From positions 1,116,001 to 1,180,000 of the forward strand of contig NZ_CANNCF010000001.1 in assembly GCF_947503045.1 (NCBI RefSeq): 64,000 bases of DNA, read 5' to 3'. A program made the translations under genes and the position numbers. The first letter of the stretch is position 1. Each line of letters opens with the position of its first letter. Positions 1 through 9,895 of the stretch are shown piece after piece. Under the pieces are notes generated by a model that worked only from the letters and a program-made list of their open reading frames with translations, was not told the origin of the DNA and did no database searches. The DNA comes from an uncultured Tateyamaria sp. Lineage in GTDB: Bacteria; Pseudomonadota; Alphaproteobacteria; Rhodobacterales; Rhodobacteraceae.

Positions 1-3000
1 TCGAGCAGAGTTTCGACGGGCACATCTGCCGCTGCACCGGCTATCGCCCCATTCTGGACGGGTTTAAGACCTTTGCCGATGACTACAACGCCCCTGACAC
101 GCCCCAGCAGATCGAAGTGGCCAAGGGCTGGTTACCTGCCGTCGATCTTGGCGACCGGGCCTTGCCGCCGCCAGGCAAGTTCGTGGGCTATATGCGGACC
201 CCGAACCTCGCGCTCTATGAGAACGGCTATCAAAGCTATGCGCGCGCCACGGATCACGACACATTGCTGGGCCTGCTGTCGGAGCCTGCGCCTTATCCGG
301 GCGGGCGGCGGCTGGTTCTGGGCAACACCAGCATCGGGATTTACAAAACCGTGGCGATCTATGGCGAGGCGGCGATCAGCCCGCCCAACCATGTCGATGT
401 TTCGCGCGTGGCCAGCCTGCAGGGCGTGGCACCGCTCAGCACCGAAGCAGACGGCGCAAACCTGCTTGATATCGGCGCAGGGGTGACGCTTGCGCAACTG
501 ATCGACACGCTGGAAGCGCAGGTCGCCGCCGCGCCCGAAGGCCATGTGCGCGCCTATGTCGGCATGCTGCGCCACTTGCGCATCGTCGCCAACCTGCAGG
601 TGCGGGCCGTGGCATCCGTCGGCGGCAATATCGCGATGGCAACGAATTACGGCTTTGCCTCGGATGTCATTGTGCTGCTGGCCGCCCTGCGCAGCATGGT
701 GACGGTGCACGCTGTGGGCACGACGGACGCACCCAGGCAGGTGCCGGTTCTGGACCTGCCGCAACAGGACCCCGAGGCTGAAACGTTCCATGTCTACACC
801 CGCTTTGCCCCCACCACCGGGGTTGGGCCGGACTGGTATTTCTCCAGCCACAAGGTGCGCGCGCGCCCCGACAACTCTCATGCAATCGTCAACAACGCGT
901 TGTCTGTCAAGCTGAGCGGTGGGCAGGTGAGCGAAGCCTCGTTGGTCTTCAATGGGCTCAAGCCCATGCTGCAGGACGGCGTTGTGCGCAGCTTTGGCGG
1001 CAACCCTGCGTTTCAGGCCGTGCAGATGGAGGCGGTCGAAGAGGCACTCATCTGCCACGCCTGGGACGACACCGCTTTGCAAGCCGGGCTGGCCGCCCTA
1101 GAGGCGGAGTTGGAGCGCGTGGTTCCGAATGACTTGCCACCTGTCGAAACGGTGCCTTGGGCCTATCGCAAGTCGCTGGCGCGGGCGTTGTTTTTCAAAT
1201 CCTTTGTCGAGATCGCAGATCAGGCCGGGGCACAGGTGAGCGAGGCCAGTCAGAGTGCGGCAGGCCCGATCCTGCGCGGTGTGTCGGGCGGGCGGCAAAG
1301 CTATAATGATTACCCCGAGGAATTGCCGCTATCGGCGCCGCTGATCAAGCTGTCGGCCTTCATGCAGACCACCGGTGAGGCGGAATACACCCAGACGCTG
1401 GAGGCCCCGCAGGCCACCTGGGACGGGGCCTATGTTTATTCCCGCGCGCCTTTGGGGCGATTTCATTTCCAGACGTCCGACGGCAAACGCGCGACGCCCG
1501 CCGAAGTGGTGGCGGACATGCAGGCGCAGGGCTTTGAGCAGCTTTTGGGCATGGTTACTTATGACGATGTGCCCAACAAGGTGGGCAACTGGGCGGGCAT
1601 GGGTTTTGACGAGCCGATTTTTGTGCCCGCCGATGGGACGGAACTCCCGAATTCTGTGACAAAGGCCGCGGCGCAAGAGGCGACGTTCCAGCCCGGCGCG
1701 TTTACCTCATCCGGTGCGCCGCTCGCGCTGGTCTTTGCCAAGGACGCGCAAACGGCGCGGCAATTGGCGGCCTATATCCGGTTCAACCACGTGGTCGAAT
1801 TGCCGGACGATGCGCCTGTGTTGTCGCTGGAAGAGGCAATTGCCCAGGACAAGGCATTCCCCGACGACCCCGTGACAAGCCCGACGCTCAGCCATATCCA
1901 GTCCATCACCCGGCCCGGCAGCGACCGCGACTGGCTCGACAGCCCGGACAAGACCATTGCGGGGTGCACCACTATCACCGGCAGCCACAGCACCGGGGCG
2001 CAGAACCACTTTTACCTCGAAACCCAGACGACGCTGGCCATTCCCGGCGAACACGGGGCGATGACGCTGTTTGCCTCGACCCAGAACCTGGCTGACAACC
2101 AGTATGGCGCGGCGCACGCGCTGGGCGTGTCGGCCAACAAGGTGGCTGTGAAACTGACCCGCGTGGGCGGCGGCTTTGGCGGCAAGCAGATGCGCACGGC
2201 CTTTACCTCGACGGCAGCGGCAGTGGCGGCGGCGGCGCTGAACCGGCCCGTGCGCCTCGCCCTTGATCGCAACACAAACATGATTATGCAGGGCAACCGG
2301 CACCCGTTCCATGCGGATTACCGCGTGTCCTTTGATCCCAACGGCAAGATCATGGGCACGGAGGTCGATTTCAAATCCGATGGCGGCTGCACCTATGACA
2401 TCTCGTTCAATGTCATGGATTTTGTCCAGCTTCTGGCCGAGAACATCTATGACATCCCCACATGGCGTACGACCGGTAACGTGTTTCGGACAAACAAGAT
2501 TTCTTCCACCGCCTATCGTGGTTTCGGCATCATCCAGTGCATGAATATCATCGAGGGGATCATCGCCCACGTCGCCCATGATGCAGGGCTGAGTGTCGAA
2601 GCGGTGCGCGCGCAGAACATGTATGTGCGAGGTCGCGATGTCGCCGGTCCGTTTGCTTTGAGCGCGCAGGCGCTTGCTGCACTGACGACGATGGACGTGT
2701 TTTCAAAAGAACAGATGGCGGCGCTGGCAAGCATCGGCGATGCTCCTTACGCCAGCGAGCCGGACTTTCGCGCCGCCGTTGAAGCGGTGATCAGCCCAAG
2801 CCCGGCGCAAATGATGCTGCTTTTGGATTTTGCCACACAGGCGCATGGGTTCACGCCCTATATGCAGCCGCTCGACAAGTTCAACATCGACACGACCTAT
2901 CAGGAACTGGTGCGCGACCCGGAATATGCTCAGCGCGTACAGGCCGTGGCCGATTTCAATGCCGCCAACCGCTGGAAAAAACGGGGCATTTTCTCGATGC

Positions 3001-4130
3001 CGCTGAAGTATGGCAATGCGTTTACCGGCCCGCGTGGGGCGCTCAATCAGGGCGGGGCTTATGTGGTGGCCTATTCCGATGACGGATCAGTTTTGGTGCG
3101 CCACGGCGGGGTTGAATTGGGGCAGGGACTGCAGACCCAGATGGCCCAGATCGCTGCGCGCACGCTGGGCATTCCGCTTGAAAAGATCCAGATGGGATCG
3201 ACCACAACCGAGGTGGTCGCCGACGCCTCACCCACCGCCGCTTCGACAGCTTCCGACCTCAATGGCGGGGCGGTGGAGCTGGCTTGTCGGGACCTGCGTG
3301 CCCGGCTTGAGGACTTCTGCCGCAATCTCGAACAGTTCAGCTACCGCGACATCCAGCACAATCGCACCCCGGCCGAGGCGGGCTACAAGGACATGGTCGA
3401 GGCGGTGGTGAACAACTGGCGCACCCGTTGGGCCGACTGCTGGGACATGGTCGTGAGCCTTGCCTTTCAGAACCGGATCAACCTGGCCTGCAGTGCGCGC
3501 TACGCGGTGCCGGACTATACGGCAGTGGATGGTCGCCACCCCATCGGCAACCCGTTCCTCTACCACCTCTATTCCGCAGCCATATCCGAGGTCGAACTCG
3601 ATGTGCTGACCGGCGAGTGGAACTTTGTCCGCGCCGACATTCGCGGCGACATCGGCAAGTCGCTGAACCCGCTTTTGGACGTGGGCCAGATCGAGGGCGC
3701 ATTCATTCAGGGCCTCGGCTATCTCACCACCGAAGAGATGCTATGGCAGACCGCCGATCAAGCTCCCATTGAAGGTTTCGAGACCGGTGCGCTGCTGACC
3801 TATGGCACGTGGGCCTACAAACCGCCCACAATCAACTCGATCCCCGAAGATTTCCGGGTCAGCATCGTCAATAACGCAGGCACAAATGCCACGGGCATGA
3901 ACGAAACCGGGCCAGCACCTGCGGATTCCGGCGTTAAAGCCTCCAAAGGGGCCAGCGAGTTTGGCCTGGTCCTGGCCAACTCGGCCTTTTACGCGCTGCA
4001 TGCCGCCGTGATGGCCGCGCGCAAGGATGCAGGTGTGACCGATTGGGTCGACATCCCGGCGCCTGCGACCGTTCCACGCCTGTTCATGGCCTCTCATCCC
4101 ACATGTGACCAGTTTTCCATCGGTTCATAA
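1..4130 (+). CDS. xanthine dehydrogenase-type molybdoenzyme, single chain, 5' end missing
   Basis: Family role: oxidative hydroxylation of purines such as hypoxanthine and xanthine, using Moco, FAD and two 2Fe-2S clusters. The reading frame is already open at base 3 with the second iron-sulfur motif (CRCTGYRPIL), so the true start lies upstream. Then come an FAD-binding domain (GGNIAMATNYG near 640-660), the small Ald/Xan domain (near 1320-1500) and the Moco domain, with GGGFGGKQMR near 2170, ELGQGLQTQM near 3115 and the glutamate of the terminal SEFGLVLA near 3955. Having all domains on one chain is the eukaryotic-type arrangement, while most bacterial enzymes split them as XdhA/XdhB. About 75 extra residues follow the NMYVRGRDVAG segment (near 2640-2870). 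A nucleoside hydrolase follows 28 bases later, which supports a purine-salvage role. The substrate is not proven. Confidence 0.85.
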   Translation, partial: EQSFDGHICRCTGYRPILDGFKTFADDYNAPDTPQQIEVAKGWLPAVDLGDRALPPPGKFVGYMRTPNLALYENGYQSYARATDHDTLLGLLSEPAPYPGGRRLVLGNTSIGIYKTVAIYGEAAISPPNHVDVSRVASLQGVAPLSTEADGANLLDIGAGVTLAQLIDTLEAQVAAAPEGHVRAYVGMLRHLRIVANLQVRAVASVGGNIAMATNYGFASDVIVLLAALRSMVTVHAVGTTDAPRQVPVLDLPQQDPEAETFHVYTRFAPTTGVGPDWYFSSHKVRARPDNSHAIVNNALSVKLSGGQVSEASLVFNGLKPMLQDGVVRSFGGNPAFQAVQMEAVEEALICHAWDDTALQAGLAALEAELERVVPNDLPPVETVPWAYRKSLARALFFKSFVEIADQAGAQVSEASQSAAGPILRGVSGGRQSYNDYPEELPLSAPLIKLSAFMQTTGEAEYTQTLEAPQATWDGAYVYSRAPLGRFHFQTSDGKRATPAEVVADMQAQGFEQLLGMVTYDDVPNKVGNWAGMGFDEPIFVPADGTELPNSVTKAAAQEATFQPGAFTSSGAPLALVFAKDAQTARQLAAYIRFNHVVELPDDAPVLSLEEAIAQDKAFPDDPVTSPTLSHIQSITRPGSDRDWLDSPDKTIAGCTTITGSHSTGAQNHFYLETQTTLAIPGEHGAMTLFASTQNLADNQYGAAHALGVSANKVAVKLTRVGGGFGGKQMRTAFTSTAAAVAAAALNRPVRLALDRNTNMIMQGNRHPFHADYRVSFDPNGKIMGTEVDFKSDGGCTYDISFNVMDFVQLLAENIYDIPTWRTTGNVFRTNKISSTAYRGFGIIQCMNIIEGIIAHVAHDAGLSVEAVRAQNMYVRGRDVAGPFALSAQALAALTTMDVFSKEQMAALASIGDAPYASEPDFRAAVEAVISPSPAQMMLLLDFATQAHGFTPYMQPLDKFNIDTTYQELVRDPEYAQRVQAVADFNAANRWKKRGIFSMPLKYGNAFTGPRGALNQGGAYVVAYSDDGSVLVRHGGVELGQGLQTQMAQIAARTLGIPLEKIQMGSTTTEVVADASPTAASTASDLNGGAVELACRDLRARLEDFCRNLEQFSYRDIQHNRTPAEAGYKDMVEAVVNNWRTRWADCWDMVVSLAFQNRINLACSARYAVPDYTAVDGRHPIGNPFLYHLYSAAISEVELDVLTGEWNFVRADIRGDIGKSLNPLLDVGQIEGAFIQGLGYLTTEEMLWQTADQAPIEGFETGALLTYGTWAYKPPTINSIPEDFRVSIVNNAGTNATGMNETGPAPADSGVKASKGASEFGLVLANSAFYALHAAVMAARKDAGVTDWVDIPAPATVPRLFMASHPTCDQFSIGS

Positions 4131-4158
4131 GCCGTCCTTAAATTTTCGGAGACCACAG

Positions 4159-5157
4159 ATGAACAAAACCCCATTGCTTGTGACCCATGATGGATCGGTG
4201 GACGAATTTGCCTCGATTGCGCTGCTGTGCGGGGCTGACTTTCAGGCGCGCTTTGACATCAAGGGGGTCGTGGTCATCAACGGGGACACGCTGGGTGTGC
4301 CTGCCTATTATTGCACCAAGCGCATTCTGAATATGTGTGGACAGGGGCAGGTGCCCGTGGGCCTGAGTGCCGCGCGGGCCATCAACGGCTTTCCCTGGGC
4401 CTACCGGCAGTTTCCGCTGATCCTGAACACGCTGCCTGCCTTGCCCGAAATCCAAGGCCTTGAGGGCCAATGCATCCCGGACGGCGACGAGTTGCTGGCC
4501 AACGTCATGATGGAGGCCGGCGACGGCGAGTTGGTGGTGCTGAACCTGGGCGGGTTGACCCCGTTTGCGCAAGTGGCAGGCAAGTTGAACCTGTGGCACA
4601 AGGTCAAATCAATGTTCTGGATGGGCGGGGTGCTTGACGGCGTGGAGGGCAATATCGACGGCGGCATTGTGCCCGGAGCCCCAGGTTTTTCGGAATGGAA
4701 CGTGTTCTTTGATCCGCCTGCCGTGCAGGAGGTTTATGACAACTGCAAACCGGCTGAAATCTATCAATTTCCACTGAATGTCACCAACGCCTATCCCAAC
4801 AGCGCCAAATGGATACGCAACAGCCTGAACCCGTCGGCGCGCGCGGGCCATCAGGTTGTGGATTTTCTGGCCAATGCTTATGCGGCTGTGGTTCCGCAGG
4901 GGGGCGCGTCGCTCTGGGATGTGGTCACGACGATTGGCCTGATGAACAGCGGCAACGCGGCGGGTGTCACATTTTATGAGTATACGCAGGCGGATGTCTG
5001 GGTAGAGTCGGCCTATGGCCCGAACGAAGGACGGCTGATGCCCGCGACCTCGGGTGGCGGACGCACGATCAACGTGGCCACGGAAAATGAGCCAGCAGAC
5101 GTGGTCAGCGCCTATGCGCTCCAGCAATGGGAGACGATTCCGAACCATGGGACCTGA
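4159..5157 (+). CDS. nucleoside hydrolase family protein
   Basis: Probable hydrolysis of the N-glycosidic bond of a nucleoside to base plus ribose. The N-terminal metal/ribose motif reads THDGSVDEFAS, a variant of the usual DPGxDD signature, and the mid-protein DGVEGNIDGG segment also fits the family. The ATG at 4159 is chosen because it has GGAG about 7 bases upstream; an upstream in-frame start would overlap the xanthine dehydrogenase. The product is 332 residues, typical for the family, with no signal peptide. It follows the xanthine dehydrogenase directly, so the pair could release and oxidise purine bases. The altered acidic motif makes substrate and activity uncertain. Confidence 0.75.
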   Translation: MNKTPLLVTHDGSVDEFASIALLCGADFQARFDIKGVVVINGDTLGVPAYYCTKRILNMCGQGQVPVGLSAARAINGFPWAYRQFPLILNTLPALPEIQGLEGQCIPDGDELLANVMMEAGDGELVVLNLGGLTPFAQVAGKLNLWHKVKSMFWMGGVLDGVEGNIDGGIVPGAPGFSEWNVFFDPPAVQEVYDNCKPAEIYQFPLNVTNAYPNSAKWIRNSLNPSARAGHQVVDFLANAYAAVVPQGGASLWDVVTTIGLMNSGNAAGVTFYEYTQADVWVESAYGPNEGRLMPATSGGGRTINVATENEPADVVSAYALQQWETIPNHGT

Positions 5158-5193
5158 GATGAATGATTGGTTGAAGTCGGGGGAGGGCGCGTG

Positions 5194-5937
5194 ATGGGCA
5201 TAGCGCGCAGAACCCTCATCGGGGCGGTTGCCGCGCTTTGGCTGGGGGCCGGAGGTGTCTGGGCGGCCGAGATCACGATGACCTTCGGAGATTCCACGCC
5301 GCCTTACGCCTTCAGTGACACCGGCACCGGCCTTGAGGTCGACATCGTGCGCGAGGCACTGGCCCATCGGGGCCACACCCTTGTGCCCAGTTTTGTGCCC
5401 GCCGCCCGGGTCGAGCGGCAGTTCAAGCGCGGACTGGTCGATGCGGCCTCCAAGGATCCGGGTAAGACGCTCGAAGGGCCGGACGCGTTCTATGCAGATG
5501 TCTCGGTTGATTTCTACGACGTACTTATCTCACTGTCCGAGCGCGATTTGACGCTTGCGGCACCCGAGGATCTGGATGGGTTGCAAGTTCTGGCCTTTCA
5601 GAACGCGTGGATGTTCTTTCCAAATTGGTTGGGGCGGGTGCGCGACGAGGGGCGCTATTCCGAGACTTCCGACCAGTCCGAACAGGTCCGCGCCCTGGCA
5701 AGCGGGCTGGTCGACGTGGTGGTGGCGGATCGCTCGATCTTTAACTACCACGCGCGCCAATGGGCCAGCGACAACGCCGAGACGATGCCAGCACTGACGA
5801 TTAGCGAATTTCAGCCCCCCTTGCGCGTGCGCCCGGTGTTTCGGGATGCCGCGATCCGTGACGATTTCAACGCCGGTCTGGCGCATCTCAAACAGACGGG
5901 GCGGTATGATGAACTTGTCGACATGTATCTTGAGTAG
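5194..5937 (+). CDS. family-3 solute-binding protein (paralogue 1)
   Basis: Exported binding protein of the amino-acid/polar-solute type (SBP_bac_3). A signal peptide is evident (MGIARRTLIGAVAALWLGAG, then WAAE), followed by the ITMTFGDSTPPYAF opening shared with the next gene. The ATG at 5194 follows a GGGGGAGGG ribosome-binding site; a TTG at 5167 is in frame but would spoil the signal peptide. The mature part is about 225 residues, a single-SBP length. No ABC permease or ATPase lies nearby. Instead a second paralogue and a hybrid kinase follow on the same strand, so a sensory rather than transport role is plausible. Ligand unknown. Confidence 0.8.
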   Translation: MGIARRTLIGAVAALWLGAGGVWAAEITMTFGDSTPPYAFSDTGTGLEVDIVREALAHRGHTLVPSFVPAARVERQFKRGLVDAASKDPGKTLEGPDAFYADVSVDFYDVLISLSERDLTLAAPEDLDGLQVLAFQNAWMFFPNWLGRVRDEGRYSETSDQSEQVRALASGLVDVVVADRSIFNYHARQWASDNAETMPALTISEFQPPLRVRPVFRDAAIRDDFNAGLAHLKQTGRYDELVDMYLE

Positions 5938-6009
5938 CGGATCTGTGAACGCGCCTGCATGGCGCTGTCTGACCAAGTTGTGCACACATTTTTGGAAAGG
6001 AGTGACCCG

Positions 6010-6762
6010 ATGACTTTGGCAACACGCAGTGTCACCGCGCTGGCAGCAGCCCTTTTCGCGGTCGCAAGCTGGACGCAAGAGGTCGGGGCCGAGGCGCTGA
6101 CCATGACATTCGGGGCCTCTATCCCACCTTATGCCTTTCCCGACACCGGGCGTGGGATCGAAGTTGATATCATCCGCGAGGCGCTGGCGCTGTCGGGGAT
6201 CGAACTTGAACCCGTTTACGTTCCCGCGCGCCGCATCGCCTTTGAGTTTATCCAGGGCAAGGTCGATGCGGCCTCAAAGGATCAGGGCGAGGATCTGGCC
6301 GCGCATGGCGGCATCTACGGCGAGGTGTCGGTGCAGTTTCAGGACGTGATCTTTACCCTTGAGGAACGCGCGCTGGACGTCACTGATCCGAGTGATCTGG
6401 AGGGGCTGCGGGTGGTGGCGTTCCAAAACGCGTCCAAACACTATTCCGACTGGCTGTCGCCGCTGCAGGGCAGCGCGAATTACACCGAAACCGCCGATCA
6501 AAGCCTGCAGGTCAAAATGCTGCACCGGGGCCGGGCGGATGTGATCGTGGCCGACCGCAACATCGTGCAATACCTCACCAAACTGGTGGCCGAAGAGGGC
6601 AAGATCGAGATCAAGCCCGTGCAGACCACCAGTTTTGCCGATCCCTGGGGCTATCGCCCCGCCTTCCGCACCGAAGAGCTGCGCGACAAGTTCAATGCCG
6701 GTCTCAAGACGCTGATCGACTCGGGCCGCTATCAGGAGATTGTCGATAGCTACGTCAACTGA
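6010..6762 (+). CDS. family-3 solute-binding protein (paralogue 2)
   Basis: Second SBP_bac_3 protein, clearly a duplicate of the preceding one: both mature proteins open with TMTFG-S-PPYAF and share VDIxREAL, VDAASKD, VAFQNA and the C-terminal DxFNAGL blocks. The ATG at 6010 has GGAAAGGAG upstream and begins a signal peptide of about 28 residues ending near GAEA. The gene overlaps the start of the histidine kinase by 23 bases, so the two are probably translationally coupled. This supports periplasmic presentation of a ligand to that kinase. Ligand unknown. Confidence 0.8.
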   Translation: MTLATRSVTALAAALFAVASWTQEVGAEALTMTFGASIPPYAFPDTGRGIEVDIIREALALSGIELEPVYVPARRIAFEFIQGKVDAASKDQGEDLAAHGGIYGEVSVQFQDVIFTLEERALDVTDPSDLEGLRVVAFQNASKHYSDWLSPLQGSANYTETADQSLQVKMLHRGRADVIVADRNIVQYLTKLVAEEGKIEIKPVQTTSFADPWGYRPAFRTEELRDKFNAGLKTLIDSGRYQEIVDSYVN

Positions 6763-9700
6763 TCCTCCACGGGCGCGGCCGCGCCTGCGCACGCTGCGTG
6801 CCAAGTTCCTGCTGTATATCGTGCCGCTGGTCCTGTCGGCCATTGTCGTGGTGTTTGGCCTGTTTGAATACAGCGCCAACCAGCGCGCCAGCCAGCAATT
6901 GCTGAACCGGCTGGACCAGTTGCTGACCATGCAGGTGCAGGTCCTGTCCCGCCCGCTGTGGAACCTGTCTCAGGAACAGATCGAGCTGATCGTGTCGGCC
7001 ATTGAGGTGGACAATGACGTGCTTGGGGTCGCGGTCTATGACGAGGCGGGCGATCTGCTGGCCCACAAGGGCCAGATCGAGGGGATGGAGGGCAACCGGT
7101 TTTTCGGGGAACGCGACATCGTGCAGGCCAGTGCCTCTGCCGAACAGGTGGTTGGAACGCTTGCCATTTCCCTGACCCCGGCCAGCGTGCGCGATGAACG
7201 CAACACGCGCCTGATTTTTGCAGCCGGTCTTGCCGCCGTGCTGATGGGGGCCATCATCATCAGTGCGCTGGTCGCCAATCGACGCACCATCGGCGTGCCG
7301 CTTGACCTCTTGCTGGGCTCGATCAATCAGCTGCGTCAGGGCAAGGGGCGCAGGCCCGTTGACTGGTCCAGCGGCGACGAGATGGGTGAAGTGATCATGG
7401 CCTATAACGAAATGCTCGCCCGTCAGGCCTCGGACGAGCAAAGCCTACGCACTGCCAATGACGAATTGGAAGCCCGCGTTGAAATGCGCACCCACGAGTT
7501 GTCCGTGGCAAGCCAACAACTGACCGACGCCATCGAAAGCATGTCCGAGGGTTTTGCCCTTTATGATGCGCAGGACAGGCTGGTGCTGTGCAACACGACC
7601 TACCGCGAAAACATCTACACCGCCCCGTCCGAGACGCTGAAACTGGGCATGACCTTTGAAGAGGTGGTCGACCAGATTGCCAGCTCGGGCGAGGTGCGCA
7701 AAGCGACCGAAGACCCCGAAGGCTGGGCCAAACAGCGCATCGCCCATCACCGCACACCCGGCAAGCCGCTGCTCGAACAACGCCGCGATGGCAGTTGGAT
7801 TCAGATCACCGAATACCCCACGGCTGTGGGCGGCGTGGTGGGCATTTACTCTGACCTTACCGAACTCAAACGCCTATCCGTCGAGTTGGAAGAGGCCAAG
7901 AACGTGGCCGAGGCCGCGAACGATGCCAAGAGCACCTTTTTGGCCACAATGAGCCATGAAATCCGCACCCCGATGAACGGGGTCATCGGCATGTCGAACC
8001 TGTTGTTGGACACAGAACTTGATGACGAACAGCGCGACTTCACCGAAACCATCAACAAATCTGCCGAGGATTTGCTGAACATTATCAACGATATCCTCGA
8101 CTTCAGCCGGGTGGACAGTGGCAAGCTGGAACTTGAGCGGCTGCCATTTGATCTGCGCACCTGCATGGAAGAGTCGGTGGACCTCGTGGCCGTAATCGCC
8201 GCCGAAAAAGGGCTCGATCTGGCCTATGAAATGGGCCCCGATGTCCCTGCGATGATCGTGGGTGATCCGATGCGGCTGCGTCAGGTTCTGCTGAACCTGC
8301 TCAACAATGCGATCAAATTCACCCAGAAGGGTGATGTGGTTCTGAGCGTTGTGATGACTGGCAAAGGGGCAGCGGCAGGCACGCGGCGCCTGCAGTTCTC
8401 GGTGCGCGATTCCGGGATCGGCATCCCCGAGGACCGGATGGACAGCCTGTTCCGTTCGTTCAGCCAGGTCGATGCCTCGACCACGCGCCGTTATGGCGGT
8501 ACCGGGTTGGGGCTGGCGATTTCCAAACGGCTGGTCGAGTTGATGGGCGGGCGCATCTGGGTCGACAGTGCGGTGGGCAAGGGCACGATCTTTCACTTTG
8601 CCATCGATTTCGAGATGGGCGCGCTGCCCAGCCCCAATGCCAAGGAAGAAGCGCGCACCGGGCTGGCCGGGCGCCATGTGCTCATCGTCGATGACAACGC
8701 CACCAACCGGCGCATTCTGGACGTGCAGACCCGCGACTGGGGCATGCTGCCCAGTGTCGTGACGACCGGTCGCGAGGCAATGGACCTGCTGCACGGTGCG
8801 GGGCGGTTTGATGCGGTGATCCTTGATCTGTCGATGCCGGAAGAGGACGGGCTGACGTTGGCGGCGCGTATCCGCGAAATCCCGGCCCGCAAAGATGTTC
8901 CGCTGATCCTGCTCAGCTCCATCGGGCGGGCGGTCACCGGACGTCAGGACGAATTCGACGCCATCGGCTTTGCCAGCGTACTGCAGAAACCGATCAAGCC
9001 ATCGCCGCTGCTGAATGCTCTGGTGTCCGAATTCGGCATTCAGACCACCGCCCCGGACTTGGAGACCGCAGCGGCCCGCACGACGCTGGACACCGAGATG
9101 GCCAAGCGGCTGCCTTTGCGGATATTGCTGGTGGATGATCACCCCACCAACCAGAAACTGGCACAGATGCTGCTGTCACGCCTCGGCTACCGGTCAGACG
9201 TGGCCTCCAACGGGGTCGAGGCACTTGAGGCGATGCGCCTGCAGGCCTATGACGTGATCCTGATGGATATAGAAATGCCCGAGATGGACGGGATGGAGGC
9301 CACGCGCCGCATTCACAAGGAATGGGGCAACCGTGCGCCCAAGATCGTCGCCATGACCGCCAATGCGATGCGCGGGGATCGCGACAAATACCTGTCGATG
9401 GGTATGGATCAATACATCTCCAAACCGATCCGGGTGGCTGCCCTTGTGCGCGCGCTTGAGGCCGTGGCGTCCTCGATTGCCCCGGCACCGCCGCCCAAAC
9501 CGGCAGGCTACGAGATCACGGCTGTGCCGCGTGACAATAGCCCTTGTCTCGATGATGCTGCGCTCAAGAACCTTTTGGATGTGATTGGTGGCGACAAGGT
9601 GGCGTTGACCGAATTGATCGACAGCTTTCTCGGGGAAGGGGTCAGACTGATGGCACAGATGCGCGAAGCCTATGCGGGCGAGGATGTCGACACGTTGCGC

Positions 9701-9895
9701 CGCGCGGCCCATTCGATGAAATCGAGCAGCACCGATTTCGGCGCCAAGTCGCTGGCCGCGCTGACCCGCGAACTGGAAGCGCGGGCCCGCGATCTGGACC
9801 TGACGGGTGGCGACGAATTGCTGAACGAAATCGAGACGACCTTCAATCGCGTCAGCATGGCCTTGCAAAAACTGCGCGTCACGGGGGCGAGTTGA
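6740..9895 (+). CDS. hybrid histidine kinase (TM-HAMP-PAS-HisKA-HATPase-REC-REC-HPt)
   Basis: Membrane sensor kinase of 1051 residues with a full phosphorelay. TM1 is about residues 22-43, a periplasmic domain about 45-157 and TM2 about 158-180. HAMP/coiled coil follows, then a PAS domain about 262-375. HisKA carries the phosphoacceptor His406 (MSHEIRTPMNG). The ATPase boxes are NAIKFT, DSGIGIP and GTGLGLAI. Two receivers have Asp696 (ILDLSMP) and Asp843 (LMDIEMP), and the HPt domain has His991 (AHSMKSS). The only sensible start is TTG at 6740, inside the end of the solute-binding gene; no ATG precedes TM1. The next gene overlaps its stop and encodes the likely output, a receiver-cyclase. Confidence 0.9.
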   Translation: MSIATSTDPPRARPRLRTLRAKFLLYIVPLVLSAIVVVFGLFEYSANQRASQQLLNRLDQLLTMQVQVLSRPLWNLSQEQIELIVSAIEVDNDVLGVAVYDEAGDLLAHKGQIEGMEGNRFFGERDIVQASASAEQVVGTLAISLTPASVRDERNTRLIFAAGLAAVLMGAIIISALVANRRTIGVPLDLLLGSINQLRQGKGRRPVDWSSGDEMGEVIMAYNEMLARQASDEQSLRTANDELEARVEMRTHELSVASQQLTDAIESMSEGFALYDAQDRLVLCNTTYRENIYTAPSETLKLGMTFEEVVDQIASSGEVRKATEDPEGWAKQRIAHHRTPGKPLLEQRRDGSWIQITEYPTAVGGVVGIYSDLTELKRLSVELEEAKNVAEAANDAKSTFLATMSHEIRTPMNGVIGMSNLLLDTELDDEQRDFTETINKSAEDLLNIINDILDFSRVDSGKLELERLPFDLRTCMEESVDLVAVIAAEKGLDLAYEMGPDVPAMIVGDPMRLRQVLLNLLNNAIKFTQKGDVVLSVVMTGKGAAAGTRRLQFSVRDSGIGIPEDRMDSLFRSFSQVDASTTRRYGGTGLGLAISKRLVELMGGRIWVDSAVGKGTIFHFAIDFEMGALPSPNAKEEARTGLAGRHVLIVDDNATNRRILDVQTRDWGMLPSVVTTGREAMDLLHGAGRFDAVILDLSMPEEDGLTLAARIREIPARKDVPLILLSSIGRAVTGRQDEFDAIGFASVLQKPIKPSPLLNALVSEFGIQTTAPDLETAAARTTLDTEMAKRLPLRILLVDDHPTNQKLAQMLLSRLGYRSDVASNGVEALEAMRLQAYDVILMDIEMPEMDGMEATRRIHKEWGNRAPKIVAMTANAMRGDRDKYLSMGMDQYISKPIRVAALVRALEAVASSIAPAPPPKPAGYEITAVPRDNSPCLDDAALKNLLDVIGGDKVALTELIDSFLGEGVRLMAQMREAYAGEDVDTLRRAAHSMKSSSTDFGAKSLAALTRELEARARDLDLTGGDELLNEIETTFNRVSMALQKLRVTGAS

